Shown here piece after piece: positions 51,501 through 60,500 of a DNA stretch of 64,000 nt (the stretch's first letter is position 1; every line of letters starts with the position of its first letter). The notes beneath the pieces are model-generated. The model was given only the letters and a program-made list of their open reading frames with translations. It was not told the DNA's origin and did not search any database. Both the position numbers and the translations under genes were made by a program. The stretch is from Archivesica marissinica (taxonomy: Eukaryota; Mollusca; Bivalvia; Venerida; Vesicomyidae): the NCBI GenBank assembly GCA_014843695.1, contig CM026397.1, positions 34,540,596-34,604,595 of the forward strand, given 5' to 3'.

Positions 51501-54500
51501 AAACATTATAATTAACAGTCTCATTATTTTCAGATATTGCATTCAATACAGGTTGCTTAGGTATATAAATACGAAAATATGAAATCCGATTTAAAGTATC
51601 TTGTACATATCTAAATAAAGGAGGTTGAACTCAGTTTAAGTTGTACTATAATAAAATAAAACATTATTATAACAAAAATCATGTTGAATACGATGGAATT
51701 GAACCACGCGCGTCTGAGTGTAAATGCTTCATACATATATTTTCCTAATTTTGCTATAACATTATTGTTGTGAGATTGCATTAAAGTTACAAATTTGAAA
51801 ACACTAGGTCTATTGTAGTAGTACTTGATTGACATAGACATCAAAGCGATTGGCAACTGAGTGCAAGGATAGAGTTGGCGCATATCAGATAGTACGACAT
51901 GCTACCATGGTCCTATTCACTGGATATTTGTAGTTAGGAATGTTATTATAAAATATGAGCTGTGTCCTACAGTCGCACTAGTTTACGCTACCACGATTCT
52001 GCTTCCGATCATGAACACCCTTTCAACGTTGCAATTATGTGTGCTCATTAAGCTGAATTGCGGTAGTAATAAATCAAAATATATCTCTTGATCTAACCAA
52101 TTCCACAAGGGCAGTCCGAAACAAGGGGCGGGCGAATCCGTACGTGCTTCTAAAACACCATTTAACTTTTATTGCATGTAGTAACAAAGGAAGCATTTCT
52201 AAATCCATTTCATGTTGTTATCACAATAAACTCAGTTATCTGATGCAATTAATCATGTACTGTCAAGCACTACTTTAACAACGAGTGCAAAATAATGCAA
52301 TAACAATAATAATTATTCAATTCACTAGTTGTTGTTATCGCAACCCATGGGAGAGTTCGAATTAGAAACCCGTGTACTAACCTTTCGTGTCTGATAATAG
52401 CGAACGCAACGTCAGTGTGCCTGTCTCTAATAACTATGTCAATGAATGTTTCGTCTGCAGCATTTCTGGTAAACTTAGCGCCGACTAACATAAGCAATTC
52501 AACAGCAGACACGTGACTTTCTCGCGATGCTAAGTGAAGTGCTGTGTCCTGTAAGGATAGGTAGCGAATGTAAATGTCGGTAAACGTTAGCGGAGAGGCC
52601 CCGATCCCTGAGAAAAGGACGTAATACAGAGGACACATATACATAATTATACACTGCTGGCTTGTATGAGACCAACTTATAACAGAACATATACATCTAT
52701 ACCGCTGGCTTGTATGATACCAACTTCTATCAGAACATATACATATATACCGCTGGCTTGTATGAGACCAACTTCTATCAGAACATATACATCTATACCA
52801 CTGGCTTGTATGAGACCAACTTCTATCAGAACATATACATCTATACCACTGGCTTGTATGATACCAACTTCAATTAGAACATATACATCTATACCACTGG
52901 CTTGTATGAGACCAACTTCTATCAGAACATATATATCTATACCACTGGCGTGTATGATACCAACTTTTATCAGAACATATACATCTATACTGCTGGCTTG
53001 TATGAGACCAACTTCTATCAGAACATATACATCTATACCGCTGTCTTGTATGAGGCCAACTTCTATCAGAACGTATACATATATACCACTGGCTTGTATG
53101 AGGCCAACTTCTATCAGAACGTATACATCCATACCGCTGGCTTGTATGAGACCAACTTCTATCAGAACATATACATCTATACCGCTGGCTTGTATGATAC
53201 CAACTTCTATGAGAACATATACATCTATACCGCTGGCTTGTGTGATACCAACTTCTACCAGAACATATACATCTATACTGCTGGCTTGTATGATACCAAC
53301 TTCTATGAGAACATATACATCTATACCGCTGGCTTGTATGATACCAACTTCTATGAGAACATATACATCTATACCACTGGCTTGTATGATACCAACTTCT
53401 ATGAGAACATATACATCTATACCGCTGTCTTGTATGATACCAACTTCTATGAGAACATATACATCTATACCGCTGGCCTGTATGAGGCCAACTTCTATCA
53501 GAACATATACATCTATACTGCTGGCTTGTATGAGGCCAACTTCTACCAGAACATACGAGTGGCTATGAGAATGTATGCCAGTACAACTTTACGGATAATG
53601 TCTACCATGCGACTGAGGTTTATAAGATTACCATATCGTGGTTAATCATCGTGTTCCAACATATTTACTATAATAACGTCTCATATAATAAAGACAACAA
53701 GAACGGGAACGTCCGTAACTAATGTTGCTAGACATTGTGGCCGACCAGTTTGCTCTTCTTTAAATGTCATGTTGTGTATTCAATCATATATGCTAAATAA
53801 ATCGAGAAATATACTATTCTGACACGAAAAAGAAACTGTGCACTTGCCTTAGAGGTAACATTTTATATCATTTTACAATACAATATAGGCAAATTTGGAC
53901 CTCTACGCACTTAAATATTGGATAAATTAGTGCAATGTGTGAAGGATTATTTTCTTCACTCATGATAGTAATATCCATAATTCTAAAATTTATAACGAAA
54001 AAGTAACGCTCAATATAAAAATGTACAGTATATAATTAAACTAGACCAGATTATAACAGGTGAAAATCTCTAAAAATGCAAAAGTGACGTACCTTGTCTT
54101 TATTGCAGCAATCCAGTAGGTTGGGATAGACGGTTAGCAATAACCTCATGCTCCTCGTGTACCCATTGCATGCTGCCAGGTGTAAAGGAGAATTGTCCAT
54201 AAAGTCCCTGTAATGTAATTGATATAATCTGTTTTCACGCATGTTTCTGGTTGAAATATTACATTTTGAAATGTCGTTTAACTACAGGTATAAACGAATT
54301 TGGGCCCGCGGTTATGAACCAAGATCTCAAACTCGATTGGTTGAGTCTCTGAGATTTACACTCAGCTGAACCAATCTGAGTTTGAGATTTGATATAAGTT
54401 TTATAACACCCCACCCTGGGATCCGGAAATGGTAATATAAACGGTCATTCGGTAACCAATGTTGGCTTCATTCAGGTATCACTGGACTTAAGCACGACTC

Positions 54501-57500
54501 TTGACATCACTTACATATGTAGCAATACAGTATACATATATAATTAGGCATTAACAATATTCAAAATATTGCATACTTGTGTCATCACAAGGAGATACGA
54601 TATATTAAAGAAGCATATTAGGATAGCATTAAGTTTTTTTTAAGTTTTAAAGTTTTGTTTTCCAGCAAATTGTCCCAACTGCGAAAAATGACAAAGCGCA
54701 ATAGAACAGAACATGAATAGTATATGAAGTACAACACTTAGATTTCTTTATTTATAGAGGGTGAACTAATTAGTTCTGAACTAATCTTCCTTAGGGCCCT
54801 CGACTTGATAGGCAACAGCAACAGTAGCAAAAGCATTAGTATGTATAACTAAAACATCGCTTATATATCTACATATTCTAAATAGCAGGTTTTTCTTTTA
54901 TGTTGACAGCGTTAATGAAAATTTACATAATGACGCCCAGAAATTGACACAAACTATTACGAATATCGTTATAGCTATCTACAACACAAAAGAAAATGAT
55001 ATTCTGATTCAACAACGTTTTGGTTACACAGTTTACACAAACATTATTCTCTAAGAATGCCACTGTACCTACCTAATGCTATTTCAAGTGAAAGCGAATA
55101 GAGTCTTAAACAAATTACTTCTTTAATTCTTGAGAACAGGGATGACTAACTTTGTTACGTATGCGCCTTTCTGCATCAGAAGCGTAATGATCTTAGTGTG
55201 TCCGTTCAGGGCTGCAATATGCAGAGCCGAGAGGCCATCTCCATCCGTTTCATTAATAATGTTGGGACCCATGATGCTGTCCAACAATATCTTGCATGTA
55301 TTGTATCGTCCGTATCTAAAAACAAAAGCAACATCATCGTTGGCAGCACTGCGTGAGTGGATAGGCCATACAGTCTGCAGTGTGTCCATCATACTCCATG
55401 TTTTATCTTAAATCTTAATAGGCAGTGTATATTAATACGCTTTCATCCGAACCAATGAGAGTGATTAATAACTTGCTTCGAAATAAAGAGTTTTAAAAAA
55501 ATGCTAATGTTATTTATTTGTAAAAATTGAAAAATTCAATTGAATTGAATTGAAATCAAATAATGACATTTCATTAAGATAATAATTTCTAAAATGCAAA
55601 TGTATATGGTTTCCGAAATATTCTATTATTTCAAATTTTAAAATATATATATACACATTGTACATAAATAATGATTCAACATACTTTGCAGCGAAATGTA
55701 GAGGTGATTTCTTGTCATTGTTTTTGGGGTTGATTGTGGCCCCTAGTTTGATGAGATCATCGATAGCAACAAGGTGCCCTTCTTTTGACGCGTAATGTAA
55801 GGGGGTACTTCCAAAATTGTCTCTCTCATTCAACAAAATCTTTATGCCCTGTAGCAATGGGATACATAGATAATATAGATTCCAAACTCTGCTAATGACT
55901 GCCTGCACATTGTCTCTAGGCATCAGCGCACATTGTCTCTAGACATCAGCGCACATTGTCTCTAGACATCAGCGCACATTGTCTCTAGGCATCAGCGCAC
56001 ATTGTCTCTAGGCATCAGCGCACATTGTCTCTAGGCATCAGCGCACATTGTCTCTAGGCATCAGCTCACATTGTCTCTAGGCATCAGTGCACATTGACTA
56101 GTTCATTTATATCAAACATTTACTAGCGCAAAAAGTGCAGATCCTGGTGAGACGGCTCGTTACGAACAAGCACATATGCATCTATATTTTTTGCAAACCT
56201 ATTTAGGTCCTAAGTGTTGAAAGGGTTAATGTATCACCAACAGTTTCGGTCACATGGCTATGTCCCGGTTGTTATTGGTGGAGCAAAAGCAGAGGTGTAA
56301 TCCCGAGTGCAGTTTAAAGCTGACAACCTGGTAGAACCACCGACCTTCCGTAAACCAGGATAGCTTCACCAATGATATAATTCGACACACTGAATTTATG
56401 AAAATCATTGGACTACGTGTTGATACATTCAACAACGAATAATCTTTAAATGACCAAATAAGCATTGTATGCCATACCAGATCCTACTAGCCAACCAAAC
56501 TGTGAACTGATACGCGATAATGGAATTTACAAAATATACTCAAAATGTATGTACCTTGACTACGGAGCATCCAAAATTGTCGATAGGTATTCCAAATTTG
56601 ATGGCTAGATGCAGGAAATTCCGGTTTTCTTTGTCTTTAATTGTAATATCGGCGTTATGCTTGAGGAGAAAACTGACCGTTCTCCAACCACCTTTAGATG
56701 ATGCGAGCAGCAACGGTGTCCGGTCGTGTGTATCTTGCGCGTTAATGTCGGCGCCCTAAATAATGGAACATTGTATTGTAGTGTGATAGAAGAGGAGATA
56801 TGGACATGGTATGGAGACAGACAGCATGGGTACAAGTCTATTGATGTTTCACTTGGAGACAGATAGCCTGGGTTCCAGTCTGTCGATGTTTCACTTGGAG
56901 ACAGATAGCCTGGGTTCCAGTCTGTCGATGTTTCACTTGGAGACAGATAGCCTGGGTTGTTGTGTGTTTTTGGGGTGTGGGTCCCAGTCTGTCGAGGTTT
57001 CATTTGGAGACAGATAGCCTGGGTTCCAGTCTGTCGATGTTTCACTTGGAGACAGATAGCCTGGGTTCCAGTCTGTCGATGTTTCACTTGGAGACAGATA
57101 GGCTGGGTACCAGTCTGCCGATGTTTCACTTGGAGACAGATAGCCTGGGTTCCAGTCTGTCGATGTTTCACTTGGAGACAGATAGGCTGGGTACCAGTCT
57201 GCCGATGTTTCACTTGGAGACAGATAGCCTGGGTTCCAGTCTGTCGATGTTTCACTTGGAGACAGATATCCTGGGTTCCAGTCTGTCGATGTTTCACTTG
57301 GAGACAGATAGCCTGGGTCCCAGTCTGTCGAGGTTTCATTTGGAGACAGATAGCCTGGGTTCCAGTCTGTCGATGTTTCACTTGGAGACAGATAGCCTGG
57401 GTTCCAGTCTGTCGATGTTTCACTTGGAGACAGATAGCCTGGGTCCCAGTCTGCCGATGTTTCACTTGGAGACAGATAGCCTGGATTCCAGTCTGCCGAT

Positions 57501-60500
57501 GTTTCACTTGGATACAGATAGCCTGGGTTCCAGTCTGTTGATGTTTCACTACGAGACACCAGATTACTGGTAACGTATTTCTTCTTCTATAAACGATACT
57601 TTAAAAAGTCCATATGTAATATGTAACATGTTCATATAACAGAGACAGCAATATAACTAAGCTGGACTCAAATCAAATGTCTCAGTTTATGCATATAGGG
57701 AACAGTCTGGTTTCCAATGCGCCAATCTTTCACATTTTTACTACGACGACTGTGTCCCGGCTTCACATGTCAGTACATGTATATAGAAGAGAGGATTACA
57801 CCGCGGTCTTAATGGTCAGTGGTTAACACGTTGGATTGTGAATCCAGTGGTCGCAGGTTCGATCCCCCCTCTATGACCCTAATACTATTAGAAGTCTTTC
57901 AGATGGGACTATAGACCAATACCTCATGTATCACCGCTATATACTTGGAATGTAAACTAACCTCTGATTCTATGGAGTTGGGGTGTCTTTAGCTTGGATT
58001 CCAGTCTGTCGATTTTTCACTTTTTAACTTCTGGCAAAATGACAGTTGATATGATCAGAAAATCAATACGGCCCAATTAATAGTCTCGGTATTAAAATAT
58101 ATTTATTTGACTGACCAGGTATATGAACGCCTGTTCCCACGCTAGGGTGTCTTCTGTATCTTCAACAATCTTCCAAAACAGAACTTAATTATTCTGGAGG
58201 CGTCGTCATGATTAACCACAGGGCGAAGATAAATAATTGTATAAAAAGGGGCGCTCACGTGCTCTACTAGAAATTCGACAACGACACGATGATCAAACAG
58301 CGCTGCTCTGTGCAAAGGTGTCATTTTAAGAATGTCTGGTGTCTGTATTGCCTGCTCAAACCTGTCTGGTTGTGTCTCTTGCATCAATGTAACCATATCC
58401 AAACTACCCTGGGTACAAGCAAAATGTAGCGGTGTTGATTTATCCTCCTGAAACAAAAGAAGAGATCTGGAGTTTTACGTCATTGCATGCTGGGTAAAAT
58501 AATGACTATAAATAGTTCAAATAATTGCAGCAGGCGACATTTCATTAAAAGAGGTTATGTAACACCTGTAATCATATCTCTCTTCATTACCTTGTAGCAA
58601 AACCGACAAAATGTCCAAGTTTCACCATCTTCAACACTTACACGGTCAGTAATGCAGAATAAAATTAATTGCAGCATGTCCATCAAATTATTGAAAAGTA
58701 AAGAAGTAACTATTCATCTGTCAATATGAGCGACGCCGCCTGGAGAGATTAGTCAGTTTTAGATGTAGGAGGATGGTACAATGATGCAGACAGAGACACA
58801 TTCCAGAGTCTCTCTGTTAATTACGTGCACGATATAAAGCACCGTGCGTGCGCGCGTGCGTGCGTGCGTGCGTGTGTAAATGATGATTAGATTGTTCTAG
58901 CTGGTAAGTTTCTGACATATACAGAACTTGGTGGATGCATTAGTTAATATTACATGTGAAGGTTGGTATACCTGCTTCGCATCAATTGGTGCACCAGCTG
59001 ACAGACACACTTGCACTGCCTGGAATATAAAGCAACGATTATAGTTGTGTTCGTGAAGATATTCAAGTTGTTTTTATCTAATTTGCTTAAATCAATCTAC
59101 TATACTCGTTTGTGGAAGTCGTGATAGCGCAGTGGATGCGCGTTCGCTTCAGGTGCGAAAGGTCCGGAATTCGAGCCCCGCTGGAGCCGTTACGACTGTG
59201 CCCTTAGGCAAGGCATTTAAATTCCACATTGCCTCTTCTCTCTCCTTCATGGCGATGGATTCCATCATGAATGAGGTCTCGAGAGTGATTAATATAAGTT
59301 GAAAGAACTTGTTTCGCAATCGAGCTAAAATAAATTTGTATAAACTATACTCGTTTGCATACACCCTGTAGTTCCTTAATGACGTAACATCCGGTTAATC
59401 AAGCGTTTATTCATTAACATACTCGTATATATCTATTATATATATGTGGGCCTAAATCAGATAATTAGTTTATATAAATTTATTTTTATCTCAATTGCGA
59501 AACAAGTTCTTACAACTTATATTAATCATTAGTAGCCCGTTTGCTTCATGTAAGAAATGCTCCGAGTTCGAGCCCAGCTGTAGCCGTTACGATTGTGCCG
59601 TTAGGCAAGGCATTTAAATTCCACATTGCCTCTTCTCTCTCCCTCGTGGCGATTGATGCCATCCGGAATGAAATCTCGAAAGTGATTAATATAAGTTGTA
59701 AGAACTTGTTTCGCAATCGAGCTAAAATAAATGTGTATAAAACTAAAAATCAAGTAAATACCAAATGAGGTTCAACCTCATGTTTTTGTTGTTCAATACT
59801 ATGGGTTGTCTATGTTTATATTGTATATAATATCACAAAAAAAACGTTTGTCATGTTCATAACTTGTTGATATATCTGTTCATGTTACTAGAAACATGTT
59901 ATGTTTACGTTACTTAATAAAAATCTTTAATCTTGAATATGTTGAAAGTCCATTATATATATTATATACGTAACATTGATTATAGAATATGTTGAAAGTC
60001 CATTATATATATTATACACGTAGCATTGATTATAGAATATGTTGAAAGTCCATTATATATATTATACGTAACATTGATTATAGAATATGTTGACAGTCCA
60101 TTATATATATTATACACGTAGCATTGATTATAGAATATGTTGAAAGTCCATTATATATATTATACGTAACATTGATTATAGCATATGTTGAAAGTCCATT
60201 ATATATATTATATACGTAGCATTGATTATAGAATATGTTGACAGTCCATTATATATATTATACACGTAGCATTAGATTATAGAATATGTTGAAAGTCCAT
60301 TATATATATTATACGTAACATTGATTATAGAATATGTTGAAAGTCCATTATATATATATTATACGTAACATTGATTATAGAATATGTTGAAAGTCCATTA
60401 TATATATTATATACGTAGCATTGATTATAGAATATGTTGAAAGTCCATTATATATATTATATACGTAACATTGATTATAGAGTATGCTGAAAGTCCATTA

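Noticed and set aside
52677..52696. Array at 52.66 kb as a copied splice acceptor of exon 8
   Set aside because: The unit does not contain the CCTTACAG acceptor or exon 8 sequence, unlike the 41.8-kb case.
52666..53645. Frames of 250-300 codons with TSIRTYTSIPLACM-type repeats
   Set aside because: 48-bp minisatellite; unit divisible by three.
56605..57573. Frames of ~200-314 codons with GTQAICLQVKHRQT-type repeats
   Set aside because: 42-bp minisatellite. The genuine exon 4 lies only at 56555-56755 and ends at a splice site before the array.
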